Assembly: GCA_015478945.1 (NCBI GenBank)
Contig: JABUQX010095484.1
Location: 30,001 to 70,000, forward strand
Reading direction: 5' to 3'
Length of the DNA stretch: 40,000 nucleotides
Source: Trachelipus rathkii
Lineage: Eukaryota > Arthropoda > Malacostraca > Isopoda > Trachelipodidae
Under the pieces are notes generated by a model, which made no database searches, was not told the DNA's origin, and saw nothing but the letters and a program-made list of their open reading frames with translations. Below are positions 21,505-34,448 of this stretch, in pieces (position 1 is the stretch's first letter; the number at the start of each line of letters is the position of its first letter). A program made the position numbers and the translations under genes.

Positions 21505-22060
21505 CCTTAAAGCGTACTCAGTAAATCATTAGACGGTGTTTACCTGTACAGAAGAGGGATTAGTATGCTATTTGTTTTACTGCTTTACTGCCTTTAACTC
21601 ATGTTTAACTGTTTTAACTTATATTTAAATGTTTAATATTCTATTTTTATATGCTTTAACTGCAATATTTATTACGCGTTATGCTACATTAATGCCAGTA
21701 ATCGATAAATTAATAGAGGTGTTACAGTAACCAGAGGGGATAAGTATGCTTTATGTATTTACCTGCTTTAACATGCTTTACTCATGTTTTACTGCTTTAC
21801 TCAATGTTTTAATGCTTTAACTCTCGCTTTAAATTCTTTAATGAAAGTATGAGGCAAATCTATATTTATTAGTTCATGACCGGTCTCGCCAGTAAATCAG
21901 TATAATCAATAGAGGTGTTACGTAACACCAAGGGGGGGATTAGTAGTGCTATTTGTTTTAGCTGCTTTTAATGCTTCTAATCATGTTTATCTGATTGTAA
22001 CTGATGGTTACTTGATTAGCTACCTGACGCAATTTTTTTACTTTCTGCTTTACTGCTTTA
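21505..22060. repeat. Tandem array of about 185-bp units
   Basis: Unit heads of the type CAGTAAATCA...AGAGGTGTTAC...GGGGATTAGTATGCT occur at about 21518, 21695 and 21889 (spacings about 178 and 194). Each head is followed by internal short repeats of TGCTTTAACTCATGTTT. In the third head, GGTGTTACGTAACACC (21914-21929) is a perfect 16-bp palindrome; the earlier heads carry decayed versions. Confidence 0.75.
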
Positions 22061-22079
22061 GACTCTATATTTAGTAACA

Positions 22080-22645
22080 TTATGTTTTTTATTTGTTTTA
22101 ATACTTTTTTATTTATTTATTATTATTTTTTATTTATTTTAATTTTATTTTTATTTTTTATTTTTATTATTATAGCTTAGTGTATATTTATGTCATGCTG
22201 TATTGTATTATTATGTAGAACAAATACAAGACACAGCACAACACACACACACACACACACACACTACACACACAACACCTTAAGCATTCACTTGAACTGT
22301 ATACCCGTTCACTATGAACTTATAACACATTATATGAACTACATTTACCCTAAGACACTTACATTTACATTATACACATGCGTCATCAGATGACACACAC
22401 TTACACTTTACCCATGCTCTATGATACTTATACACATATTCACTATGACACTTCATTATCCCGATAGCACTTAAAATTATCTCATCTTCAGGTTATCTTA
22501 CTTCTATCAGATTTAATTACAATCACACACACAGATTTTAGTTACACACACGATTTACTTATCTCGACACAGATTTTAGACACATCACATCATACAACAC
22601 ACCCACCCCATCACTTACCATTATAACAGTACTAATTTTTACACA
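22080..22645. repeat. CA-rich repeat, copy R2
   Basis: ATAGCTTAGTGTATATTTAT...CATGCTGTATTGTATTATTA (22174-22215) matches R3 at about 24332-24370. This is followed by (CA)n and many ACACTTACA/CTATGACACTT words. A short plus frame (22190-22393) is repeat-derived. Confidence 0.6.
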
Positions 22646-22689
22646 TTTTATGTTTTAATTAACACGTACATTTATATTAACGCATGGAT

Positions 22690-24085
22690 CAAATATACTA
22701 AAATATATAAAAGTTTCTTAAAACTTCTAATAAAAAATCAATCATTATCTTGAACAAAGAATTTATTAGTAAACTGTTAATATTTTTGTTTATAAATTTT
22801 ATAAACATTATAGTTTTACATAACTTTTACTTAAATTTATGATATTTTCTATTCAGAAAAGCATAGTCTTTTACGTTACCTAAGCAATAAATCCAGTATA
22901 TTCAGTATAGGTCAGGCCTAGCAAGCCCAAAGAGAAATAAATTGTTGATATGACTAATGCTTTCATCATTCTTTAGCATGTATAAGAGTATAAAAAAGTA
23001 ATAAATATAATTATCTGCTCACATAACATGTATTTTATTTAAAGATCTTTCTAAGTTGTCGTATTAAAATACAATTATCACTAAATTTAATTATTCCGCT
23101 CAGTTAGCGTAAAATATTAAAGTTTTTTAAATAATGGGTTTTCCTTATTATTAGTTATTATTATTCTTATAGACAATCATCACGAGAAAACACAAAACCC
23201 GCATACAGGTACGAAACTGACCTCTCTCTCGTGTAAAAGGTGGTGAAATAACCTACTTAAGGTCTATGAATTTAAATATCCTTTTTTGTAGCCAGGGGCG
23301 ATTTAGGCCTAATTTCAGTCAAATATAGTTTCAAACTGAACTTTTGTCTGTAAAGATGTGTTGCACATAGTAAGTTATGGCTAGATTAGCTAAATTTAGG
23401 ATAACTTTTTGTAGACGGCTAATTTAATCCTAATACCAGGTCAAAAGGTACATGTGCCAGTATAGACAAGAATCATTGTTATTATTATTATTTTTTATAA
23501 ATATATTTTTCAAATAAAACACGCTGGATCGTAAGATCCTTTAAGCGGTTAAAGGAAATGTTTTCTTACTCTGTGATATGGTACGGAGAAATCTCTTATC
23601 TATAAATTGACTTCGTAGTGATTGGTCGACTGATTTTTTATCGGTATTTTGAATTAATTTGTATCTTTCGCACTCTAACGGCCAGTGGTGTGTGTTATTA
23701 TTTTTTAGACCCAACTCATTTTAAAATCATAGTCATTTAGCTGTTAAGCGGTGCACCAATATATCTGATTGTATTCAAGTGTTTTATTTTACTAAGTGAT
23801 ATTACATATTTATAATAATATTTACATTGAGGAATATTATTAATTTCGCAGATAGATAAAAATTCATTCCTCGTTCCTCACTGACACAGAGGGTCAGCAT
23901 GAGCCCACCCCAATAGGCAGCCAACGCCGAGCCGTTGTGGCCGCGCGCCGCGTCCCGCCTCGCAGCGTGCGCACTGAGCGCAATATTTCGCGTTCCGCGG
24001 CCGCGGCCGCCGCAGGCGCATATTCGCGTTCCGCCCGCCGTGTCGTGCCCGAAGGCGATATTGCCGCGCGAATTATTATTTAAGT
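22690..24085 (+). repeat. Left arm of large inverted repeat (X1)
   Basis: About 1.4 kb that reappears reverse-complemented at 25.00-26.37 kb. Matched blocks from outside in: TTACCTAAGCAATAAATCCA (about 22885), GTATTTTATTTAAAGATCTT (23032), GGGCGATTTAGGCCTAATTT (23297), CCAGTATAGACAAGAATCAT (23457), CTGGATCGTAAGATCC (23524), GTTTTATTTTACTAAGTGA (23781) and a GC-rich tip with GCGCAATATTTCGCGTTCCG (23979). No conserved reading frame is evident, so it looks like a non-coding transposon or a segmental duplication. A minus frame of 99 residues at 23802-24101 is open mainly because the tip is GC-rich. Confidence 0.75.
23930..24075 (+). repeat. CpG-rich tip of X1 with about 40-bp repeats
   Basis: A strikingly GC- and CpG-rich segment in AT-rich DNA. 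The words GCGCAATATTTCGCGTTCCG, GCGCATATTCGCGTTCCG and GCGATATTGCCGCGCG follow each other at about 40-bp intervals. It includes GCGGCCGC (NotI) sites. Confidence 0.7.
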
Positions 24086-24099
24086 ACACATACATAGCC

Positions 24100-24995
24100 A
24101 TCTATCTATAACACACACACAACACACACTCCTCTTTTTTTGTATGCGTTAAAACATTTCTTTTTATTTATACCACCCATCATTTTTATCTTCTAGTGCT
24201 TTGGTGGTGTAGTTCACACATCCCACACAACAACCACACACACACAACACACGCACATACACACACCACACACACACCACTTAGACATATAACGTATAAT
24301 TTATTAAAACATTTTATATTATTTTTTATATAGCTTAGGTGTTTTATTAATCATGCTTTGTGTATTATTATTTAAGAACCACTGCCACGCAACGCACACA
24401 CAGCACGCACAACTACATACACTCACTAACTACACTTACACTACGCACCCACACTCGAATATTTTGGGATCTCTCAACATTTGATGCCATCAGCTTTGAT
24501 GCTCAACTTCTGATATCAGTTTGATTGCCTCAGCTTGATGCCTCAGCTTTTTGATGTCAGTTTTTGATGAACTAACTATTGATGCTTTCAGTTTTTGATG
24601 CTCAATTTGATACTCAGCTTTAGATGCCTCAGCTTTTGTGCCTCAACTTATTAACTTAGGCTTTTGAGGTACTCAAGTCTTTAGTGGCGTCTTTGATGGC
24701 TCAGTCGTTGATGGGTCATTTTGATACCACCGTATATTGATGATTCAGCTGTATAGCAGTTAACTTTCATAGAGACACTTTACACTTTACTTATACAGCA
24801 CATTACACTATAATATTCTTATTCAACATTGTTACTTGGTGTAAAATACAAGTTCACTCCATAGAGACTCATCACCGCACACAATATATATATATATAGT
24901 ATATATATTATATATATATATAGATTATAGTAGTATTATATATATATAATTCGTTATATTAATACTATATTATATATTTATATATATATTATATT
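24100..24995. repeat. Loop of the inverted repeat: CA-rich and GATGCCTCAG minisatellite (R3)
   Basis: (CA)n sequence at 24110-24290, then GCTTAGGTGTTTTATTAATC...CATGCTTTGTGTATTATTAT (homologous to R2), more CA, then at 24460-24740 a minisatellite of about 14-15 bp with the consensus TTTTGATGCCTCAGC and many variants. It ends in TA-rich sequence at 24880-25000. Confidence 0.7.
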
Positions 24996-24999
24996 ATAT

Positions 25000-26370
25000 T
25001 AATTTCGAGCGGGAATTTGGCGTCTGCGGGCGCACGCGGAGGGTGGGAACGCGGAAATATTGCGTCGGGGCACGCGGCCGGGCGGGGACGCGGCGGTGGG
25101 GCGCCAGCGGGTGCGGGGTTGGCTGCTTTTGCTGGGCTGCGAGCTGGTGGTTAGCTTATGAACTAGAATCTTTAAATAATTACTCTATTCCTGTAAATAC
25201 TTCCTCCTCTTGATGACGCCATTTTTATTATATGCATGATACACAGTTTAGTAAAAATAAAACATCTTTTAATACAAATAGATATTGTGCCCCGCTAAAG
25301 TTAAAATGATATATTTTCATAAAATATGTGCCAAAAATCTGCTCTAAACTATCTGTTAAAGGAAAAGTGTTAAAATAAAAGTTATTTCCAAAAAGGAAAA
25401 CGGAAAAAAAAAATAAAATAAAATCTTTCCTCGTAACCATCACATACGAAAGTCTATAGAGAATAAGGATTATCACCGAATACAAGTAAGGGAAACATTT
25501 CTTTTTACCTGCTTAATAGGTTTACCGATCCAGATGTTAGTTTGACAATTATATTTATAAAAATAATCAATAAAACAATGATTCTTGTCTATACTGGAAT
25601 TACATTTTGACCTGGTATAAGGATTAATTAGCCGTCTACAGTAATAAGGCTTATGCCTAAATTTACGGACTAAATTTTGGCTAACGTTAGTGTATGCACC
25701 ACAAGTTTTACAGAAAAAGGTTCAGTTGAATTATATTTTGACTGGATATTAGGCCTTAAATCGCCCTGGATTACAAAAGGATTATCTAAATTTAGACATA
25801 GAAGTGTTATTTTCACCTACATTTCCGAGAGAAGTCGTTTCGTATTGTAAGAGCTGCGGTTGTTGATGTTTCTCGTGATGGATTGTCAATGTAGATAGAT
25901 AATAATAATAATAATAAAGAAAACCGAATTATTTAAAAAATACTTTGAAATATTTTTAGTGTAAGTGTCTAGTAATAATAAGTAAGTGAATAATTGTTAT
26001 TTTTTAAATTAGAACTTAGAAGATTTTAAAATAAAATACTGTTAATGTCTTTGAACAATATTTGTTATTTTTATACCGTATGTACAAGCTGGGCTAAGTA
26101 TATAATCACAGTACGAATAGAAAAACTGTAGCTTGGTGGAGGGTGTGGCTGATATCGTTTCTGGATTTATTGATTTAGGTAATGGAAAATAATGTTTTAA
26201 TAAACTTAAATAGAAATTTAGCATTAAAAACATTTTCGCATATTAATTTATAACAAAAGTTAAAAGAAAAAAATAAATTTTTGTCTTAAATACCAGACTG
26301 CATTTAGTAATAGAAGTTTAGATCGAAACTTTGGAAATAGATTTTAGTTATATGCTTTGAATGAGACTCT
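25000..26370 (-). repeat. Right arm of large inverted repeat (X2)
   Basis: Reverse complement of X1. Examples on the plus strand are AATGATTCTTGTCTATACTG (25577), TAGGCCTTAAATCGCCCTGG (25751) and TGGATTTATTGATTTAGGTA (26162). The inner CpG-rich tip lies at about 25005-25110 (CGCGGAAATATTGCGTCGGG). Divergence from X1 is substantial, by eye roughly a quarter of positions with many indels. Frames at minus 25228-25485 and minus 26042-26233 match nothing known. Confidence 0.75.
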
Positions 26371-26379
26371 ACCACAGTT

Positions 26380-27058
26380 TCACTGTTTGATTAAACTCAA
26401 ACGTCTTTAATAAACTTAGTCAACGTTATCTTGTAAGTGCATGTGGCTGTAGTGCTGACTGATGATGTGATCAGTGTAATTCTGTGTGGAGGGTATGACA
26501 TCTGTGTGTGTAGAGTAAATTGATGTTTATATAATTTGTTGACTATGAGCAAAGTATTCACAGAATCTACTCTTGACAGAATGTCTTGCTTTAGAGATCA
26601 AAACTCATATTATCAGACTTTCTGCTAGAAAAAGTATCTAATAGTGAATGTGTTTTTGTGTTTTATGACTGTTTTTGTGGTCTAGTGGTATTCAGGTAAA
26701 TGATATTAGAGTATAAACGTCTTGACGAACATTGTAATGAATTACCAAAAAATTATCTCATATAAAACAATAATTTTTAACGTCCGTTCAAGTAACTAGC
26801 TCGTGATTTTTATTTTTTCACGGATCTGCATAACGACTTTATACCTTTGGTCCACGTTGCGAACCCTAAAGGGGAAAAACCACTCATAAACCAAAGAAGT
26901 TATTAATTCTAATTATTACCTAATTAAAAATAAGTTTAGCAAATATAATTATTATTTGAACTGAGTTCACACACACATTATTATTATTTATTACATACAT
27001 ACACACACACACACACATACACATGTCAAAAAAATCCCAAATTAACCATTATTATTAT
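26380..27058. other. Unassigned DNA
   Basis: AT-rich, with short (CA)n near 26965-27020. No gene or repeat family recognised. Confidence 0.6.
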
Positions 27059-27059
27059 T

Positions 27060-27090
27060 TAATATATATATATATATATTTTTATATATT

Positions 27091-27187
<97 letters not shown>
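27060..27187. repeat. (TA)n microsatellite
   Basis: Essentially uninterrupted TA from about 27095 to 27186. Confidence 0.98.
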
Positions 27188-27189
<2 letters not shown>

Positions 27190-27229
27190 TCAATATTAAA
27201 TGAGACCATAGTTGAGACATGGAGAATGG

Positions 27230-29476
27230 AATGGACAGGGAATGGATCCTAGGTTGACATAGCCCATTTAATCTGTTTCAAATAGTTGACGTTAGCCACG
27301 TTTTAACATGTCGTAAGGTACTAAACGACCTTTTAATTGCACAAGTAGTTGATGGAAGTGTGGAAAGTACTTTGATAGCTTGTGGAACTGTTGGGAAAAA
27401 TGTACAATGATTTTGTAGTAATGTGCTGTAACTCATTTTCTCATCTATTTGTTCCCTATCTGAATCATTCCAGAAATTAAACAAAGATTCTGCTTCACCA
27501 ATTAGGTTGTCAATATTATATTCAGTTATAATGAGTTCAATTTTTTTAAATATTCGGATTTGGTTAATTTTCTTGTTCTAACTGGGTGCAAAATGCAAGG
27601 AAAGGTCGATGTTATATTGTGTTCCGTAAATTTGAAACTCAGAGATTAAATGAGAGAATCAAGATAAAGTATAAATGGGGCAACTCTGAAGCAATCCTCA
27701 GCAGAACTTTTTGATGTCCCTGAGACTGGAATTCCTTTGGATACTGCACTTGGAAATGAAAAATCTTGGCAAAAATTCTTAGATAAAAATTTCTTTAAAA
27801 AGAGACTGCATTATTTTCATTTCTTCCATCAGTTTTAAACTATTTAAAAGTTTTCTATGTGACAATGAACCTCATCCAAATTTATTACTTTAGTTTGATG
27901 AATATTTCCTATAGGCTCCAAATATGAACTATATTTCGTCATGATTATTAAACAGATGAGAAATGCAGGACTTCCTGCTGCTGATGAAAGCTGACATGCT
28001 GCAGTTCGTGTGGCTTGCGTTACATCTGGATCAGATGAGAGATTTTTTAATGATAATTTTATTTGGCTAAAATGTTTCTTAAAATATCCTAGTTGATTTG
28101 TACTTGGCAGACCATCGTGTTTCGCATAACAATAGTATATTAGCCACCAAATTTCTGCGAGACATTTTTTCACGGAAAAATTTTATAAATTATTTTACTA
28201 TTCCAATAGTGTTTCGAAATTCTGGAACAGTATTTAGGTCATTAATTATTAAATTGAAACGATAGGAACAACAATGAAAAAAAATTGGCTTTAGGGTACT
28301 GATCTCTTATTAACTTCTGAACTCCATTTTCTTTGCCAGTCATGGTGGAGCACCCATCAAACCAAGTCCAACAAGCTTACTCATATTTAAATTGTAAATA
28401 TCTCGTGTAGTAGACAATATAGCTCTGGCTATATCTTCAGCTTTAAGTTTTTCTTCACGTACATTGAGATCCTTATCAACGAAGCGAACACCAATCGATA
28501 GCTGTTCTGTTCCGGATATGTCTGCTGCCTCGTCTGCTAAAAGAGAGAAATATTTACAATTGTTTACTTCATTCAAAATTTGATTACATATCAACTTTCC
28601 ACAAATAAATATAAGTTCATTCTGAATCATATGTGATGTGTATTTAGCTTTTACTCCGCTTGATTTCAAATGTTCCACAAGAACAACATCTCCAGCTTTT
28701 ACTCTGAATTTGAGCAAATCGGAAAAATTGACGGTATCTGCAGTGCTACCTCTAATAGCGACATCATAATAAGTGCAACAAAATATTAAAGTAGAAATTA
28801 TAGGTGCCAATTTTTGCCTATTTTTTTTTTTAATAAATAAGGGCTCAGCAACATGCAGTTGCTCAGTTACACTAACACGCTTATTTTATATTATTCGTTT
28901 TAAATTTCTTGCTGCTACCACAATCTAATAATATTAGATTGTGCTGCTACTGAGGCATCTTTATGCCATTCTGAATTTGCATGGACTTTAGCACATGAAT
29001 GCATGTCTTTATATTTTCTAAATGGTTTTACAATAAAGGAGCCAAATATGTCTCTTTTGATAGAATGTCTAAATAAGCCACACAATCTACAAAACGATCC
29101 TTTCAATATTTTAGAATACGCTAGCCAAGAATTGTGCAGATCTAGCTATTCATAAAGGAAATGAGTTTTTTCCTCTTTAGCATCTTTAAAATTGTACATA
29201 ATTGGTGGTTTGTACGGTTTTGTTAATAAGTCAAACTTTAATCTTTAATATTGATTCCAATTATGTAATTTCCAATATCCAGGACATTTTCCTCTTGGTA
29301 CACTATATCCCAAGTAGCAACACTACTAAATTTAATATCAATAACAAGATTGGCTTCAATACCACTTGAATTATCATCAACATTACTAGAACCAGCACTA
29401 AATGGGTTCGTAGTTTGTTCAATCACAAGTGAATAACTTTATCAATCCTAGGCCTTTTAATTATAAGCTTATCCAT
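27230..29476 (-). pseudogene. hAT transposase (ZMYM1/P52rIPK-like), decayed
   Basis: A hAT-superfamily cut-and-paste transposase, broken by several frameshifts and stops. Blocks read 5' to 3' on the minus strand. A likely start is MDKLIIKRPRIDK (29476 downward). An acidic leader lies at 29426-29238. A TTF-type zinc finger at 29106-28915 reads FCRLCGLF...MHSCAKVHANSEWHKDAS. The DUF4371 region (28810-28340) includes LLADEAADISGTEQLS with a candidate catalytic Asp. FDGCSTMTGKENGVQ (about 28365-28325, second acidic site) is followed by HCCSYRFNLII (about 28275). A helical region covers 28173-27844. The C-terminal hAT dimerisation motif LPSTTCAIKRSFSTLRHVKT (about 27370-27310) is followed by a decayed RLNGL-like tail. 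The full family order is present over about 2.25 kb, so it was once a complete transposase. It is almost certainly non-functional unless the breaks are sequencing errors. Confidence 0.85.
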
Positions 29477-29489
29477 ATTTTTCAGTATT

Positions 29490-29765
29490 ACTTTGTCAGA
29501 TAATAATAATAATAATATTTTTAACCACCTCCACTACTTCTTTCGGCTTCTCAAGCACACAAGCAGTTACCTCTCTTCCCAGGACTATTTGCAAATTTTT
29601 TTCCCATTAACAGTCCTCAATATCTCATCGTATAATTCCTATTAAGATGTAGAGCAAATAAAAAGCTATTATGCATCTAAAGTCTTAATGCCTGGTTTAA
29701 AAAAAAAATACATACAATTCAGAATTATTTTCAAACGTCTTACGATTCTCTGATTGGGGCAACAA
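29490..29765. other. Unassigned flank of the hAT relic
   Basis: AT-rich with an ATAATAATA run at 29500-29516. It is probably the 5' non-coding part of the hAT element; no clear TIR found. Confidence 0.4.
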
Positions 29766-29769
29766 CGAA

Positions 29770-29840
29770 TGCATGGATGGAGGTATACATGAGCGGCGTT
29801 ACAAGTCTGGCCAGGGTAGGCATGGCCCTCCCCTACATTT
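29770..29840 (+). other. hAT-like terminus
   Basis: GAGCGGCGTTACAAGTC followed by CCAGGGTAGGCATGGCCCTC resembles the start of common animal hAT termini (CAGNGGCGTAACNAG...GGGCAGGNA). It points right, away from the minus-strand transposase, so it may belong to a different element. Confidence 0.3.
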
Positions 29841-29883
29841 CCAGCCACAAAATATCTTAAAAAAAAAAAAAAAAAAATTTTTT

Positions 29884-30004
<121 letters not shown>

Positions 30005-30103
30005 AGTTAGGAGGTGATCTTAAAAAAATTAATTGTGGAAATTTCTCATGAGATTCAAAACCTAGGGGCCTATTTATGTAACATCCTTTTAAAGGAAAAG
30101 TTC

Positions 30104-30216
<113 letters not shown>

Positions 30217-30423
30217 TTCTAATTTATTTATTTCTTTTATTAAAAATATTACAAAAATCTATAAATTTAATTATTTCATACAGGATATACTTATTATTAA
30301 TTAGGTGATAATTAGGATTAATTAGAAATTTAGAAACAAAATTTGCCTAAAAAATAATAGTAAAAAAAAAATCACGTAATAATCAGTTGATTTAAATCAT
30401 TTGATTTTTTCATGCCAACCCTG

Positions 30424-30896
<473 letters not shown>

Positions 30897-30954
30897 TGCT
30901 CTGAATTAAATGGTTCATAATGAAGAACATTATGGGTCTGTCTCTAATTTAATA

Positions 30955-31075
30955 ATACACACAGGCCATATTACAAACACCCTTACACACCCACACACGC
31001 ACAAACTCACAAATACAAACACACACACACCACACCCCACCACATTTATTTATTTTCCACCACACACACCTACCA
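30955..31075. repeat. CA-rich simple sequence
   Basis: Interrupted CACACA/CACACC tract. Confidence 0.85.
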
Positions 31076-31079
31076 CAAA

Positions 31080-31645
31080 ATTTTGAAAATGCCCATAAAC
31101 TGATATGGTTTGCCTGTTGACAGGAGGGGATGCCTTAGAAACTGAGTAAATGATTAAAAGGAAATTGGAAGAAAATAGAGAAGAAAGTTTAAAATCTACA
31201 AGACCTAATCAATAAAAGTTTTAAGTAATTTTGTGAAAGTAATGAAAAAAGAATGAATTATTACAGAATTATGTCAACAATGTTGGGTCAATGTTAGGAG
31301 AGTTAAGGCGACTGAGTTTAGCAACAAGGCCATTCATTTTCTTGCAACTACTTCACTACGAGCATTGGAAATCATCACGTCTAGGAACATAATCTCCTGG
31401 AGAATTCTGGGAAATAGAATTTAGACACCAGATGGAAGAAAACGCTGATTGGGTGAAAATCCTACCTGCAGTGTAAAATTCAAGGATTAGCTTTGGAAAC
31501 AAAGTTCCTAGAAGAGCAGTAATCCAGAATCCAGGGAATTCCGGGAGAAAGGGGAAGAACATAGACACCAGAAAGGGGATGATACCTTCCTACTATTAGG
31601 GTGACAACCCTTTTTGGAAGTGGATGAAATAGAAGGAAAATTTAT
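31080..31645. other. Unassigned DNA upstream of a LINE relic
   Basis: No motif was recognised. Its position suggests it may be the 5' part of the LINE that follows. A 70-residue minus frame at 31356-31568 has no known motif. Confidence 0.4.
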
Positions 31646-31647
31646 TG

Positions 31648-32800
<1,153 letters not shown>

Positions 32801-33060
32801 TTCGTTTTGTTTTACATTTGTTTTAATAGAGCCGTGTTTACAGCAGCCAATGTATCGTCAGATAAGAAAATATTTGCATCCTCGAATTTATTGGATTTTA
32901 GCTGATGTGGTTTGGTATTATGCACATTTTTTCCTTAGTATCTTCTTTATTCGAGAAATAATTAACAGCTTTATTGATAGTTAGAAAAAATAAAGATATT
33001 TACTGTAGATTTTAAAAGGTAATTATAACAGCGAGGAAATATGAAGTTCCTGTACGGCAA
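32801..33060. other. Unassigned DNA
   Basis: Nothing recognised. It may be the 3' tail of the LINE relic. Confidence 0.4.
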
Positions 33061-33650
<590 letters not shown>

Positions 33651-33659
33651 GTAAACTCA

Positions 33660-33815
33660 TGTGCCTAAAAGGCATTCTGAATTCTGCTTTTGACTCGCAA
33701 ATCCCAGTGTTTGGAATGATGTCGTCGAGGGAGGATCTCTCTCTCTCTCTACACACACATATCAATACATACACATACATACATATAAGGAAAGAGCATA
33801 TATATATATATATAT
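33660..33815. repeat. Unique DNA with short CT, CA and TA repeats
   Basis: (CT)n at 33737-33750, ACACACATA/CATACA words, then (TA)n at 33797-33818. A plus frame at 33659-33919 crosses these repeats and matches nothing known. Confidence 0.6.
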
Positions 33816-33817
33816 AT

Positions 33818-34445
33818 AAAGACCCAGGGAGTGTGGACGTGCTTGAAAGTTGCTCCCGGTCGAAAGTTTTTTATCTTTATCTTATTAGGCGTTATTGTTA
33901 TTATTATTATATTCTGTGATTAGTGAAAGTGTGTGTGTGTGTGTTTTTTTTAAATCTCATTGTGTTTTAATTGAAAGTTTTATTAAATTGTATCAAATTG
34001 AAACTAATTATTTATTCGTTTCGGCGATATTTAAAAGTTTGGAGTTTTAAAAAGACAAGTTATAGTTTTAATTTTTTTCATTTTTTTTTCTTTTGTAGGT
34101 TTAATAAATTTTAGGAAGTGTAGCAAAGTTGTTTAGGTTTAGTGTATAGTAGTATATGTTTTATTTAAATAATATTAGTACTTAAATTTTTTAAGTTAGG
34201 ATTTAGTTTTTTCATTTTTTTTTCTTTTAGTTGTAGGTTTTAATAAATTTTAGCAAGTGTAGTAAAGTTGTTTAGGTTTAAGTTTGGTTTTATCAGTATA
34301 TAGTAGTATATTTTTTTTTATTTAATTGATTTTAGTGCTTAAATTTTTAAGTTAGGATTTAGTTTGTTTAATTTTTATCCCAATTTCTTCTTTTGTTTTT
34401 GTCTATTGTTTTTATTTGTGTGTGTAGAGTGTGTGTGTGTGTGTG
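33818..34445 (+). repeat. Probable 5' leader of LINE 2 with a 135-bp tandem repeat
   Basis: T-rich leader ahead of the endonuclease. TTTTTTCATTTTTTTTTCTT starts at 34072 and again at 34207. The 135-bp unit (including GTAGGTTT, AATAAATTTTAG, AAGTTGTTTAGGTTTA and GTTAGGATTTAG) is repeated about 2.2 times to 34378. A (GT)n tract (34428-34455) precedes the coding part. The true 5' end is uncertain; it could lie near 33818 (GACCCAGGGAGTG). Confidence 0.5.
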
Positions 34446-34448
34446 TGT

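Noticed and set aside
23802..24101. 99-residue minus-strand frame through a CpG-rich segment
   Set aside because: It is open because GC-rich DNA lacks stop codons, it lies in the inverted-repeat arm, and no motif was found.
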